NCBI RefSeq assembly: GCF_000003605.2
Contig: NW_003156746.1
Span: 137,992 to 173,997, forward strand
Reading direction: 5' to 3'
Length of the DNA: 36,006 nucleotides
Source of the DNA: Saccoglossus kowalevskii
Taxonomy: Eukaryota > Hemichordata > Enteropneusta > Harrimaniidae
A program made the translations under genes and the position numbers. This document shows, in pieces, positions 23,301 to 30,872 of this stretch. The notes beneath the pieces were generated by a model. It saw only the letters and a program-made list of their open reading frames with translations, had not been told where the DNA came from and searched no databases. Within the stretch, counting starts at the first letter, position 1; each line of letters starts with the position of its first letter.

Positions 23301-26300
23301 GAAAGCAATGAAAGTAGATTTCCGCTTGGCCTCTATAATTTTAAAACAGAAACATATATAGACATATGTATACAAGACTGTAAAATTCTTATATACCAGT
23401 AATTTCAATATAATCATATTTGCTGGTTGTCAGTTTTATTACCATTAAATGCATTCCAACACACAAAAGGTGGCATATGCCCAGTTGCATCAGAGTTCTA
23501 AAGCGAACCGAGATACGCACAAACTGCATGGGCACATGCAGACTCAACTCATTTCCCACACAGGTTTTGGCCCATGCCAAGTTTTAACTTCACCTCAATC
23601 CTCAACAAGTTTGCTAGTGAGAACCGGCAATGGATTCACGGCAAATGTCATTAAATAGATAAAATAGGTCAACACTTGACTTTTATGATTTAAATTCAAT
23701 GGAAAATAGAAAAGACAAATTCCACAAACAGAGATCAAGTTTAAAAGCAAATTCATAGAAATGCATCCTAACCCAAAAATCTCATTTGTTTTATATTGGA
23801 TCATTAACATTATTTATTCTAAAAATTAATTTATGCAAGCACATGTGCTACAAATAGAGCAAATACGGTACCAGTGAAAAATGAAATCTTTTACAGTAGT
23901 CATGTCTAATTACGTCTTTCAACCAACCAGCATGCCCAATAAGCCATTTATGATATTTCAGTGACGCACATTGAATCCATGTGACGTAGCCAGAAAACAG
24001 TAAATCAACAACCCAGTGTAAAGTCATACAAATTTATAATATGCAACTTAGAATCAAGAGTACTGTAGAATACTTTATTTTAGCTGGAATTAATTTTCGC
24101 TGAAAAGATTTTTTGGGTGTTTTTCACTGAATTTTGACAAGCTGAATGTAAAATATAGGAAAAAAGGTACATTTGCTGGATTTTGTTTTCACTGAATCAT
24201 TCCATCAGCGAAAATAGCCAAAATAAAGTATTTTAAAGTATATCAATTTGTGGAAATCCAGGGGTTTATATTCAGCCACAATTTCCGGGCAAACAGTAGG
24301 GCATTTTCAAATTGGATACTGCAAATACCGTAAAGTTAGAGGGCAGTATTGCTGAAAGTGTTCTAGAAATACCGGTCTGGCGATGCTGAGTAAGAGCAAG
24401 ACTTTCACAGCTCAGTGTAAAACCCAGCGAACAATGATCATGATGAACTACATGGTAACCATGATTCACTGATGGCACCCTCAGGCAACGTGACCTGTAA
24501 CATTAAACAGCAAATCTAGAGGATGACTTGAAACATAAATTCCCAAGACAGACAATAGCGGCGGAATACCGTAACCATTTAATGTAGGATGCTCCATTGT
24601 TACGCTAACCATACAATCTTGCACACTAAGCTAAGGAGGATGCGGTGTTGACATTAACGGGGACAGATCTATCACTGGTTCACACAATGGAGAATGTCAT
24701 TGAAAAATCCCAATCAACAAGTTTTACCTTTTACAGCAAAGTTTGGAGTAAATTGACCAAAAAAGAGAATCGTGTACTAGTGTTTAAGGTTATATTTGAT
24801 TTGAATCCGATCGTATCTATATTTATAACTCCCAGTCAAAACAAACTGGGAGATAATCATGGCATTTGTAGAAACAACCACGAAGACTCATTTTAAATCA
24901 CATACAATGTACATATAAAATATAGAATGACTGATCGTAAAAGATCAGTCTCAACTTTAAAATCAGTAATTCAACAGCGTCACACGTAACATGTTCCACG
25001 CATGTTAATACAAACTGGGTCAGGGGTCACGCTGACAGAACACAGTGTAAAATCGCTTCCTGTACAAGATCTGTACTCATACTGAAATAAATCGCTTTCA
25101 AACACTGCCAAATATTTACAACTGAGAGGAACTCACCTTTGGTGAGGCTGTCCGAAAGATGCCCTCATATGTGCCTCCATTTTTTACTTGTACTTGAACT
25201 ACACAGCCCTGGCATGACAAATAACAGACCGGGGGTTATAAAATGGTCAAGAAAGATTGAACATTCCTCCTAAAGCTACTACGCGTAACTGAGGTTTGAG
25301 GGAGTATGAAATGCGACATGTCAGCACACTGAGAAATGTGTCAATAATTAAATAAATAAAAGCTTAAATTTTGCTTGTTGAAATCGACTAAATAAAATAA
25401 ATATTAAAATTATTCAATTTCTTTTGCAAAACATGATGAATATAGAATTATTAACACAATTCAGAGAGACAGAGAAAGGCAGGCAGCATATAAATATTAA
25501 AATTATTCAATTTCTTTTGCAAAACATGATGAATATAGAATTATTAACACAATTCAGAGAGACAGAGAAAGGCAGGCAGCATGTACACGGGTGTACAGAT
25601 AAATTCATGTTCTCTCCATGCAAATTCACACTATTCAAGTAGAAGGCTTATCAATTGCAAGAAACAGCTGGGAGTGAGATTCTTGTCTTTAAAATGACGA
25701 TTATTTTGTAGATTAGATCATAATTTCATTTTTATCCACATTTAATAAGATGATGCAATACCAAAATAAAATACCATAATAAAAAAAAAATATATATCAA
25801 TATATGTGGTACACTTATATCAAATATGTGATATATATATATTTATTTTTATACATTTGCATTATATATTCCCACAAGGGAACAATACAGCAAAATATAA
25901 GCTGTCTGAGAAAGGCAAATGTTTGCACAATATCCACTTACCGTTATGGCAGCTAAAACGTAGGTAAAACGTGGACTACTATAAATACCATCAAAATTCT
26001 GAAAACAAAAATCAGAAACAATGTCACTATAATCAGGATGATGAACGAGTTGTTTGAAAAAAACATCACAATGCAAGCGAGTCATACCCACTCTTTTATT
26101 ATTCACAAATGATGTACGCTGTGACGGCAAACTTGAGTTGATTGAAATAAATTCATTCCCTTAGTCATCGTGGCCTTCAAAAATCCAGACTACATTCTAC
26201 GAATGCTAATTACACGATAGACCTCAATCTCAAATGAGCGCCAACAGCCAAGCTTATATAATACCTCATACGGACTCCCAGTTGTTGTTATGACACATTT

Positions 26301-29300
26301 TAACAGCCAGACACAGACTGCCTGCGTGGAGAGCCCGGAGAAAACGTCAGCGCTAACTGATTAGACTGACGTCGAAATCGGCAGGTGTTGCAAAATTAAT
26401 TAGCACAAATATGCGAGCGGGTCAGTGACCTGAAAATATTTAGCCCTACCAAATACTAATAGTTTTACTTAGCACGTTATACCATTTCAGTTCATATTGA
26501 ATGTATCCCATAATATTTTATCGCTTCTCTACAGAATAATAATCAAGCATGGCGGCATATTTGAATAAAAATTTGCATAATTATATTCATATTACATGTA
26601 CTATCCCACGAATGTTAACACCTATTATTATTATTATTATAAAAGTAAAACCCAAAGCATCCATACTTTTTGAATTATTATTATCACGCTAAAATATATA
26701 TTAAATAGACTATCAGATTTGGCTGCCAGTGTTTTGGTAAAATTAACTCATTCAGAATAATCAGATATGGCAGCCAATGCACAGAGTCTCATTCATTTTA
26801 CAAGGCTCTGTAGCACAAAAGATTATCTAAACACAAAAACCAAACCACAACATAGTCCTATGTTAACTGTTTTATGAGAATAAAGAAAGCCTGATATTCG
26901 TATTCGTGCGATGATGCTGCATGAACTACAACTTAGGCCAAGTACAGTTATATTTTCACTGTTGTCAATCCTAGTGGTTTGATGATTATTTGAGAGCATC
27001 CAAACAAACAAAATGTCCCACACATCTTCACTGCTAAAATATTTTCCCTATCACACAAATTCATGAATATTTATCTTCCACCAAATTAAAGCAGATATAA
27101 CAGTACTAGCAAAATGCAAGTTTATATCGAGTTCTATTTTTCAAATTTAAAATCACAATAAAGTGAAAAAGACAAAAAAAAAAAAAAAACGCATCTCAAT
27201 TAATAACTAAGTATTATTATATTGATTTCTCGTTAGAGCCGTTGACTGTACGCTAATTGGTACATTAATATGAACAACATTTCCTGGATGAAACTGAAAT
27301 GACTTCTTTGAAAAACACAAAGGAGGTCATGATAGGGACATCTGAAGGCCACATTCTCCATGAATTTTTTGTGTCGTACTGTTTTCAAAAATACATGTAT
27401 GGGTTGTAAATGAACAGTGAAAAAGACAACAAAAAAAACGCATCTCAATTAATAAATAAGTATTATTATCTGACGACTTGTTCATTACGACAATCAATGC
27501 AGACACACCACGAATGCAGTATTCAGGTCAAAAGTTGTGTACTACAGCGCCATCACTGGAAGAAGGATCACAGTCTATAAACGAGGGCGGGTCAAGAGGT
27601 AATCAGTCACTTTCTGACACTTTAAACAGAAAATATTGCAATGGTACAAGTTTTTCTCTCTCAATGTGAAAACTACTAGATTTGTACGTGCGCTTTTATA
27701 TTTTCGTAAATTTGTTTATTTTCATCATTAAAATTATCAGTATTAAATTCAAATGTTACGACTGTACCATGTACACACAGTACTGTACTGTACATTAAGA
27801 CATTGTCTACTGCAAAGTGTGTATTAACCGACTGAAGTTAGTATTTCATTTCAGTGCCAGCAGAGGAACTCACTTGCAACAAAGTACAAAGTATGTAGAC
27901 ACTAAGCTGTGCTTTAATCATGATGCAGGAGAGTGTGGTAACATGATTTCTACTATGCACGGTGTCTAGCAAGCATTCAACATGATGGAGAACAGTGAAT
28001 AATGTACAAGTCAATCTGCATACTGCAAGCAGATGTAATCTCCGGAGAGATAAAAGGTCAGTGAAATTTTGTAGTCATAAACATTTTATTTTTATTTATT
28101 TTTAAGTAACATAAGACTTTCAGAAAATTTTGTCTTAACTTAATGTTTTCAAATTAGCGGAGAAAATGATCATCCCAAAAAAAAAAAAAAAAATCAATGA
28201 AAATAAAACAGTTCCCAGTATATATCATTAAATCTGAGTAATATTAGTGAGTACATATTAACTCCTGAAGATGTTAATAAAAATAGAAAACATTCTTAGT
28301 AAAATACAATGGGAAAATTCAGTAAAGTCAGTAAAGTACAAGCATTGACAGACAGTGGTAAAAACAGGCAATGAAAGTGGCCAGAATTATCCGGTGTGGG
28401 ATATTTTGAACTTAAGAGCGTCGATGCAGGAGGAGTCCCAAAATAAATATCTACGCAAGTACAAGTAATCATGCTCATTTCACCAAATATCAATGTAATG
28501 TGAGCAAATTGAAGGCACTTCACACATAGATAAGTTACCTAGACATATAACGTAATCCAAACGCAATCACCTTCAATAGAGGCCCATGTTTGTTTTTACA
28601 ATATTTCTTACATTATCACATGACGGTCCTCACCACTCGCCAATAGAATTTTTTGTTTCATGCAAATGTATGATCGACTGGGCTTAATAATCCCAATGGT
28701 GAGGGAATAAATATCCAATTTTAAGATGTGAATCATGAAGCTGTCCAAACTGCAACAACGATCAAACTGATTTCAATTTGTTTTTTTAAAAGAGCATGTG
28801 ATTTAAGACATACAGACATGTAATGTACACAACAACTTAAACATGGGAATTGTGAGAGCAGCTATTTTCAAAGCCAAAATCGATAAAATTCTCTTGACAC
28901 TATAAAAATAAAATGGGGGGAATATGGAAGGGCACTGAGACAACAATCATATGGTATCAAGATAATTGCCTTCAATGCATACATGAAGTTCAAGCCATGC
29001 AATGAAATATATACAACATTTTATACAGACAATCTTAATCTTACATGTACCCACAGGTGCAGGTCACTTGTACCACAGCATACAATTGTCATATGTTATC
29101 GAAAACGCACACGTGGGATAAACTGAGGGTATCACACAAACCTAAACGACAACACTCACTGAATCATAAGAACAGCATACAAATTAACAACCTCAGCACA
29201 CCACTGATTTGATGGGTTGCTTGTCATTTATCTAGGATACTTCAGATTAACTTAGTATTTGTTCCAGATATAGATCTGCTTCTGCTGCTGCTGTTGTTGT

Positions 29301-30849
29301 TGTTAATAACACCACCGAGAAAAGTATGTCATATCATGATTTCCACTTGACAACACAAACCATGTGTTCAAGAATATACTTACACTGACTACAGCTTGTG
29401 GCCCAGGCCCCTTGGTCATACCACCACGACCGCTCCTAAACAAAACATGAAACAAAACATCAAAGTTAGAATTCATTTCACAAAGAGCATTGTGGGGAGA
29501 GGGGTTACATGTTCTTCTTTGCACTCTAATTTGATGAGATTTTCAAGGAAATGCATACATACATGCAAATAATCATTATAGATTTAGCATACAATCAGTG
29601 CTACTGGTATGATATCCATTGATGTAAGTTGCAAAAAAAAAAGGTTGGTTTTGCGATCTCCTGAACAGTGAAATATGCAGGTTTTCTTGATTTCTCGTTA
29701 GAGCCGTTGACTGTACGCTGATTGGTACATTAATATGAACATCATTTCCTGGATGAAACTGAAATGACTTCTCTGAAAAACACAAAGGAGGTCATGATAG
29801 GGACATCTAAAGGCCACATCCTCCATGAATTTTTTGTGTCTTACTGTTTTCAAAAATACATGTACGAGTTGTATTTTTTCCTCAGTTGGGTACACCCATT
29901 TCTTGAAATGAACAAGGTGAATTTGTGTCAAGGTCAGTAATTCTTAAGAATAGATAAGTACATGTTGATACTTGACTCTCATGCCCCAACATTACGGTTA
30001 TTATTGAAATTCCAGTCATACTCATGGGACATGATTATTTCGGTCAATCGCTGTTGTTGTTGGGTGAACTAACTACTAGTGGAAAAAAAGGATTTGTTTT
30101 ATCTATATAGATATATATATATATATATATCAACACCACCACCCCGCCGTGGCAGCAGCAATGAACCGAACGAAACAGGATTATAAAAAAAAGGGGGAGT
30201 CATTTTCATGTTCTGATTTTTTTTCATAGACTACTCTGCCTATAATACGAGTTGAAATGAATACTGTGTGGGGGAGAGTTAATAATTCCACTGATAACAA
30301 TAGGACAAACAGCAACACAATTGCAGTAAACGTTTTAATGTTAGGTCACATGTGACCGGCGAAATGATGACCGAACAACTAAGTGGCCAGCGAGTCGCGC
30401 AAGAATGTATCAATTTCCCAACACCTGCTTTTACTTCCTGTTTGGTGACACTGGTCGGCTTTTATTATTTTTATCCTACAGACCTACCAGGCTCGCTTAC
30501 CGGATCCATTCGAGACCTTGTATTAAAATATCACCCGATAAATCGTCGGAAAGTGGGCTCCAAATGAATAAAATCACGATTGCAACAGTTGTAAATTCCC
30601 CCGACCACAGTGTCCACCATGTTGGTTTTCTCCGTGCGTGTGTAACATGAGAAAATACCGGCAGATTAAACAACTGAATGTGCGCAAACCGCGTGCCGTA
30701 CAAGCTCGAGCTAAATATTATATTATACCTGGACATCTAGTGGACACATTAGAAATGCATAGTACGCCCAAACCACCCTAAATGTATCGGTTTTATTTTC
30801 CTTACCTGCCGGTATTGGCTCTGCTCTTCCTCGGTTGTCTGTGGTTCAT
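5260..30849 (-). CDS. ATXN2: Ataxin-2 orthologue, complete spliced gene (18 coding exons, 1028 aa)
   Basis: This is a cytoplasmic RNA-binding regulator of mRNA stability and translation and of stress-granule assembly, acting with poly(A)-binding protein and DDX6-type helicases (known for the family). Seen here: 18 exons with GT-AG junctions and consistent phases sum to 3087 nt. Domains run Lsm (about 33-130, with VQVKNGGTYEGIF), LsmAD (about 135-250, with SNGWDVND and EEDKYSAVQR), the RYVPPQMRNRD segment matching the vertebrate KYIPPGQRNRE, DLKKF (about 470-474), PAM2 (STLNPNAKEF, 548-557) and a Gln/His/Pro-rich tail ending VHPTYQQGN. Length is close to human ATXN2L and shorter than human ataxin-2, mainly because the long N-terminal extension with polyglutamine is absent. 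An in-frame TAG 12 nt upstream (30862-30864) fixes the start. Vertebrate ATXN2 and ATXN2L are paralogues; this looks like the single pre-duplication form, which is inference. Confidence 0.95.
5313..8763 (-). other. ATXN2 intron 17 (3.45 kb)
   Basis: Between exons 18 and 17. It includes a diverged dispersed repeat (about 5640-5830) that resembles 22440-22640. Several short open frames (for example 8040-8339 and 6694-6942) have no splice sites or homology I can support. I see no other gene. Confidence 0.6.
5640..5830. repeat. Diverged dispersed repeat, copy A
   Basis: Blocks shared in order with 22453-22640 include AAGACAAAATTTCGCAAAAG versus AAGACAACATTTCACAGAAG, ATTACTACAAAAT versus ATTGCTACAAAAT, and AAAGTGGTTTACAGTA versus AAAGCGATTTACAATA. 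By eye identity is about two thirds, with indels. Family unknown. Confidence 0.4.
8764..8838 (-). CDS. ATXN2: ATXN2 coding exon 17 (residues 987-1012)
   Basis: A 75-nt symmetric (phase 1-1) exon encodes VDGKVMVLTESNAYYSAAPQ and RMNSP. Its acceptor TTTTTCCAG is strong; the donor CCAG|GTGAAAAAA is weaker. It parallels the VMLL-type block near the C terminus of ATXN2L. Being symmetric, it could be skipped without a frameshift. Confidence 0.8.
9204..9884 (-). CDS. ATXN2: ATXN2 coding exon 16 (residues 760-987), Gln/His/Pro-rich tail
   Basis: At 681 nt this is the largest exon. It encodes a very Gln/His/Pro-rich region (PHPQAQHQHQAHQQQHPQPQ; QQQLQQQQHVHQAPSPVHQV; HPHPYPHTHQQPPPMQQQQP). The longest pure Gln run is four, so there is no polyglutamine tract like the N-terminal one of human ataxin-2. 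The end, AMSAPYLQG, precedes an Ala/Gly-rich patch's junction with exon 17. Phase 1 on both sides. Confidence 0.92.
10208..10316 (-). CDS. ATXN2: ATXN2 coding exon 15 (residues 724-760)
   Basis: A 109-nt exon encodes PMYRIQGALQSSPHPQAQHT and YQMSPQDVQASATHVL. PMYRIQG matches YSPVIQG in human ataxin-2. It ends in phase 1 at TTGA|GTAAG. Acceptor TTTCTAG. Confidence 0.88.
10317..11228 (-). other. ATXN2 intron 14, nothing recognised
   Basis: A 912-bp intron without convincing repeats, open frames or RNA-like structure. Confidence 0.6.
11229..11455 (-). CDS. ATXN2: ATXN2 coding exon 14 (residues 648-723)
   Basis: A 227-nt exon encodes APMMPQQRPQPPHVDI, MPASAAAGQPIMAPMHYSQA and QPVHYQHMTQYPQK. 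Human ataxin-2 has the same order of short blocks (MPQQRQDQHH, HPASAAGPPIA, YSTQYVAYSPQQF, HYQSQHPH). Low complexity but clearly homologous. Confidence 0.93.
11456..12017 (-). other. ATXN2 intron 13, nothing recognised
   Basis: A 562-bp, T/A-rich intron. I see no gene or repeat in it. Confidence 0.6.
12018..12255 (-). CDS. ATXN2: ATXN2 coding exon 13 (residues 569-648)
   Basis: A 238-nt exon encodes a disordered Pro/Gln/Met-rich stretch (KTPTPPRQQQPSPVIMPPQA, then SYTGQPVISNIQGSYVVASP). It is phase 0 in and phase 1 out. It corresponds by position to the segment between PAM2 and the conserved YS/Q-rich C terminus of vertebrate ataxin-2. Intron 12 next to it carries the HIRAN/histone-signal element. 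Confidence 0.9.
12731..12756. repeat. Perfect 9-bp stem inverted repeat inside element 1
   Basis: CACGGTTAC and GTAACCGTG flank a 7-nt T-rich loop. Function unknown. Confidence 0.5.
13065..13244 (+). CDS. HIRAN-like open frame inside element 1 (59 aa)
   Basis: The ATG at 13065 opens a 59-residue frame ending in TAG at 13242-13244; the frame is open back to a TGA at 13026. It contains GYHNGLEVGKMFFLQRQ, NNPHDRNAIVVMKDGKKVAS and LRRDVSKVL. This follows the HIRAN pattern: VG...GYH, a strand with L.R, then NPxDxNAI.V, a G-turn, and a final L.R..SKVL helix. HIRAN domains bind DNA 3' ends in HLTF and occur in many stand-alone metazoan and bacterial proteins. A preceding short frame (MSANEVVLGTEIGYKV, near 12670-12716) ends at a good donor, ATG|GTAAGT, so the gene may have been spliced; that is inference. 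Likely partial or decayed. Confidence 0.55.
   Translation: MSHYGYHNGLEVGKMFFLQRQKNNPHDRNAIVVMKDGKKVASLRRDVSKVLAPVHSQLA
13466..13650. repeat. Long internal inverted repeat (about 34-bp arms)
   Basis: The arm at 13466-13499 (core AGGGGGTGAAACGGAAGAGC) recurs inverted at 13616-13650 with about five differences, around a loop of about 115 nt. It could be a small MITE nested in element 1 or a foldback part of it. Confidence 0.7.
13724..13822 (+). CDS. Short open frame just before histone-type 3' end (32 aa)
   Basis: An ATG frame encodes MDYCNIGFIVNEEKAERMRH and MLRGSSYAVKLH, then TGA at 13820-13822. It is not a histone. A stop lies just upstream in frame, so if real it is a terminal exon, possibly joined at CACCAAAG|TATG. 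Its stop lies 28 nt before the histone-type stem-loop, the spacing seen in histone genes. Function unknown. Confidence 0.3.
   Translation: MDYCNIGFIVNEEKAERMRHMLRGSSYAVKLH
13850..13869 (+). terminator. Histone-type mRNA 3' stem-loop
   Basis: GGCCCTTTTCAGGGCC is a 6-bp stem with loop TTTC. It is preceded by AACAAAAC and followed by ACCA, as in replication-dependent histone genes of animals (consensus GGYYYTTYTNARRRCC, then ACCA). Such mRNAs bind SLBP, are cleaved just after ACCA and have no poly(A) tail. No histone frame lies next to it. Confidence 0.88.
13876..13890 (+). promoter_or_regulatory. Histone downstream element (U7 snRNA target)
   Basis: CCAAAAAGAGAACTG begins 11 nt after the stem. 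The purine-rich core resembles the mammalian AAAGAGCTG and echinoderm CAAGAAAGA elements that pair with U7 snRNA. Its presence at the right distance strengthens the reading of 13850-13869 as a true histone-type processing signal. Confidence 0.75.
14223..14298 (-). CDS. ATXN2: ATXN2 coding exon 12 (residues 543-568), PAM2 motif
   Basis: A 76-nt exon encodes PPKKSTLNPNAKEFKFNP followed by QAKPFAP. STLNPNAKEF is the PAM2 motif that docks into the MLLE domain of poly(A)-binding protein; Leu550 and Phe557 are the two anchoring residues. Two residues (Lys-Phe) separate the core from the Asn-Pro that follows it directly in human ataxin-2. Confidence 0.97.
14594..14784 (-). CDS. ATXN2: ATXN2 coding exon 11 (residues 480-543), Thr-rich linker
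   Basis: A 191-nt exon encodes LQGEKGREVEKDAAKDNPEC and then a Thr/Ser/Pro-rich run (TTVATETTATTTKETCTSTT). It ends GA|GTAAG in phase 2; the third base from exon 12 completes an Asp codon. The T-rich run is probably fast-evolving disorder. Confidence 0.88.
14859..15854. mobile_element. TA-flanked DNA element 2, same end architecture as element 1
   Basis: Left end TCGTACTTCCCCGAGTATAA and right end, reverse-complemented, CCGCACTTCCCCGAGTATAA; both are bordered by TA (14857-14858, 15855-15856). An inner GGGCTTATACTCGAGG follows the left end (about 14912-14927), and GGGCCTATACTCGGGG (15779-15794) precedes the right end. The 996-bp element fills much of ATXN2 intron 10. The inside shares no obvious sequence with element 1 and has no transposase, so it is nonautonomous. 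Confidence 0.8.
16558..16604 (-). CDS. ATXN2: ATXN2 coding exon 10 (residues 464-479), DLKKF segment
   Basis: A 47-nt mini-exon encodes ARNGLEDLKKFSSQFI and runs on into LQG of exon 11. It matches the conserved short helix IDDLKKFKNDFRLQ of human ataxin-2. Acceptor TTCCAG and donor ATA|GTAAG. Confidence 0.9.
17008..17301 (-). CDS. ATXN2: ATXN2 coding exon 9 (residues 366-464), disordered linker
   Basis: A 294-nt exon in the phase set by its neighbours encodes a Pro/Ser/Asn/Gln-rich linker (RKLSDVVRGAPPDPKPPSQP, SSVVSPVEKKPTAH). I find no domain, and the linker is poorly conserved in this family. Acceptor CTACAG and donor CATG|GTAAG are both good. Confidence 0.87.
17609..17862 (-). CDS. ATXN2: ATXN2 coding exon 8 (residues 281-366), Arg/Pro/Ser linker
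   Basis: A 254-nt exon begins YVPPQMRNRD directly after the split Arg. This matches the conserved KYIPPGQRNRE after LsmAD. The rest is disordered and basic (HSPRVSTSPQDVRV, YTPRRPMQPGVRQP). Phase 2 in, phase 1 out. Confidence 0.92.
18373..18701 (-). CDS. ATXN2: ATXN2 coding exon 7 (residues 172-281), LsmAD domain
   Basis: A 329-nt exon opens SNGWDVNDMLRTNAEKFNV, followed by the helical, highly charged LsmAD segment with LANEIESSPSYKQR and EEDKYSAVQR. These are the family hallmarks (human NGWDPNDMF, LAEEIESSAQYKAR, EEEKYTAVQR). The exon closes with a Gly-rich GGGGGPGGQ and a split Arg codon. Confidence 0.97.
19021..19068. repeat. Simple repeat (CAAA/CA)n
   Basis: ACAAAC units pass into an (AC)n run in ATXN2 intron 6. 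Confidence 0.95.
19329..19450 (-). CDS. ATXN2: ATXN2 coding exon 6 (residues 131-171)
   Basis: A 122-nt exon encodes EGTFATDSMISSKVNGQVTE and RDLTPWVGEVQSEEGSLENEA. The counterpart in human ataxin-2 is FTDSAISAKVNGEHKEKDLEPW. This is the bridge from Lsm into LsmAD. It ends in phase 0 at GCT|GTAAG. Confidence 0.95.
19719..22000. mobile_element. Harbinger-like nonautonomous DNA transposon, interrupted by gap
   Basis: Terminal inverted repeats start GGGAAGAGTAGGAAATCAAA at 19719 and end with its reverse complement at 22000. About 51 bp align with five mismatches. TTA flanks both ends (19716-19718 and 22001-22003), the target-site duplication and GGG start expected of PIF/Harbinger. Subterminal regions (about 19740-19850 and 21860-21985) are packed with the palindrome ACCGCGGT. 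I see no transposase or Myb-like protein in the sequenced part, but 467 bp are unknown. It sits in ATXN2 intron 5 and has GC-rich ends against an AT-rich background. Confidence 0.82.
21046..21512. other. Assembly gap (467 N)
   Basis: A run of unknown bases inside the Harbinger-like element. Gap size may be an estimate. Confidence 0.99.
22453..22640. repeat. Diverged dispersed repeat, copy B
   Basis: Partner of the repeat at 5640-5830, in the same orientation and with the same block order. It lies in intron 5, about 65 bp before exon 5. No terminal repeats are evident. An old SINE or MITE is possible. Confidence 0.4.
22706..22871 (-). CDS. ATXN2: ATXN2 coding exon 5 (residues 76-131), Lsm Sm2 part
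   Basis: A 166-nt exon encodes ADFVLEMAHKLEET, a polar loop, and DRVIDKLILKSQDIVSLNTF followed by DVDLDYAAK. This matches the second Lsm half, REEIMESILFKCSDFVVVQF in human ataxin-2. It ends in phase 1. The next intron (19451-22705) holds the Harbinger-like element and the assembly gap. Confidence 0.94.
22872..25136 (-). other. ATXN2 intron 4 (2.27 kb)
   Basis: It contains the hairpin MITE at 24069-24232. The rest is AT-rich with short open frames that I cannot support as genes. Confidence 0.6.
24069..24232. mobile_element. Small hairpin MITE (164 bp)
   Basis: The left end AATACTTTATTTTAGCTGG and the inverted right end AATACTTTATTTTGGCT form terminal repeats; ATTTTCGCTGA also recurs inverted further in. 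No coding capacity. It is in ATXN2 intron 4. The TA-rich flanks do not allow a clear target duplication to be called. Confidence 0.65.
25137..25208 (-). CDS. ATXN2: ATXN2 coding exon 4 (residues 52-75), Lsm core
   Basis: A 72-nt phase 0-0 exon encodes GCVVQVQVKNGGTYEGIFRT and then ASPK. The VKNGGTYEGIF segment is the Sm1 strand-turn-strand motif and is nearly identical to the vertebrate VKNGGIYEGVF. Acceptor GCCAG and donor AAAG|GTGAG. Confidence 0.96.
25397..25582. repeat. Exact tandem duplication, 2 x 93 bp
   Basis: 25397-25489 and 25490-25582 are identical as far as I can read, including AAACATGATGAATATAGAAT and GAGACAGAGAAAGGCAGGCA. Lack of divergence implies a recent event. It lies in ATXN2 intron 3, between the two Lsm exons. 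Confidence 0.95.
25942..25998 (-). CDS. ATXN2: ATXN2 coding exon 3 (residues 33-51), start of Lsm domain
   Basis: A 57-nt phase 0-0 exon encodes NFDGIYSSPRFTYVLAAIT. It aligns with FEGVYNNSRMLHFLTAVV of human ATXN2L, the N-terminal helix and first strand of the Lsm fold. Acceptor TTTTCAG and donor ACG|GTAAG. Confidence 0.93.
25999..29383 (-). other. ATXN2 intron 2 (3.39 kb)
   Basis: It contains repeat copy 27222-27408 with its flanking direct repeats, poly(A) and ATT-trinucleotide runs (about 26624-26640), and no recognisable gene. Short open frames at 26823-27023 and 28296-28523 look like noise. Confidence 0.6.
27222..27408. repeat. 187-bp dispersed repeat, copy 1
   Basis: It is about 95% identical and colinear without indels to 29687-29873. 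It begins TTGATTTCTCGTTAGAGCCG and ends GGGTTGTA or GAGTTGTA. It is bracketed by two near-identical segments of about 55 bp (27163-27219 and 27417-27472, both with AACGCATCTCAATTAATAA). Family unknown. Confidence 0.9.
29384..29435 (-). CDS. ATXN2: ATXN2 coding exon 2 (residues 15-32)
   Basis: A 52-nt exon lies between the acceptor TTTAG and the donor AGT|GTAAGT. It encodes an Arg/Gly patch followed by MTKGPGPQAVVS. The split Arg codon joins exon 1 and the exon ends in phase 0, as exon 3 needs. The RGRGG stretch resembles an RGG box. Confidence 0.8.
29687..29873. repeat. 187-bp dispersed repeat, copy 2
   Basis: Second copy in the same orientation, in intron 1, 251 bp upstream of exon 2. It lacks the bracketing 55-bp direct repeats of copy 1. 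Both copies keep a minus-strand frame open through the repeat, but it has no start or homology I recognise. Confidence 0.9.
30110..30130. repeat. Simple repeat (AT)n
   Basis: An alternating AT run in intron 1, next to a short ATAGAT unit. Confidence 0.95.
30806..30849 (-). CDS. ATXN2: ATXN2 coding exon 1 (residues 1-15)
   Basis: The ATG at 30847-30849 opens MNHRQPRKSRANTG and the exon ends in phase 2 at the donor AG|GTAAG. The Arg/Lys-rich N terminus is short and has no polyglutamine. An in-frame stop 12 nt upstream shows this is the first usable ATG in this frame. The first transcribed base is not visible, so the 5' UTR is not delimited. Confidence 0.82.
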
Positions 30850-30866
30850 GGCAGCCGTTAGCTACG

Positions 30867-30872
30867 TTACAT
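30867..30872 (-). promoter_or_regulatory. Start-stop element ATGTAA upstream of ATXN2 start
   Basis: Reading the minus strand, ATG is followed at once by TAA, 17 nt before the ATXN2 ATG. Five nt further upstream another ATG opens an out-of-frame reading frame that overlaps the ATXN2 start. If the transcript begins upstream of these, both would act on initiation at the main ATG. The transcription start is not known. Confidence 0.4.

Noticed and set aside
28170-28200. Poly(A) runs considered as retroposon tails
   Set aside because: No SINE or LINE body or target duplication could be matched to them.
27233-29931. Minus-strand open frames sharing HVFLKTVRHKKFM at two places
   Set aside because: They are two copies of the same 187-bp non-coding repeat; no start, splice sites or recognisable homology.
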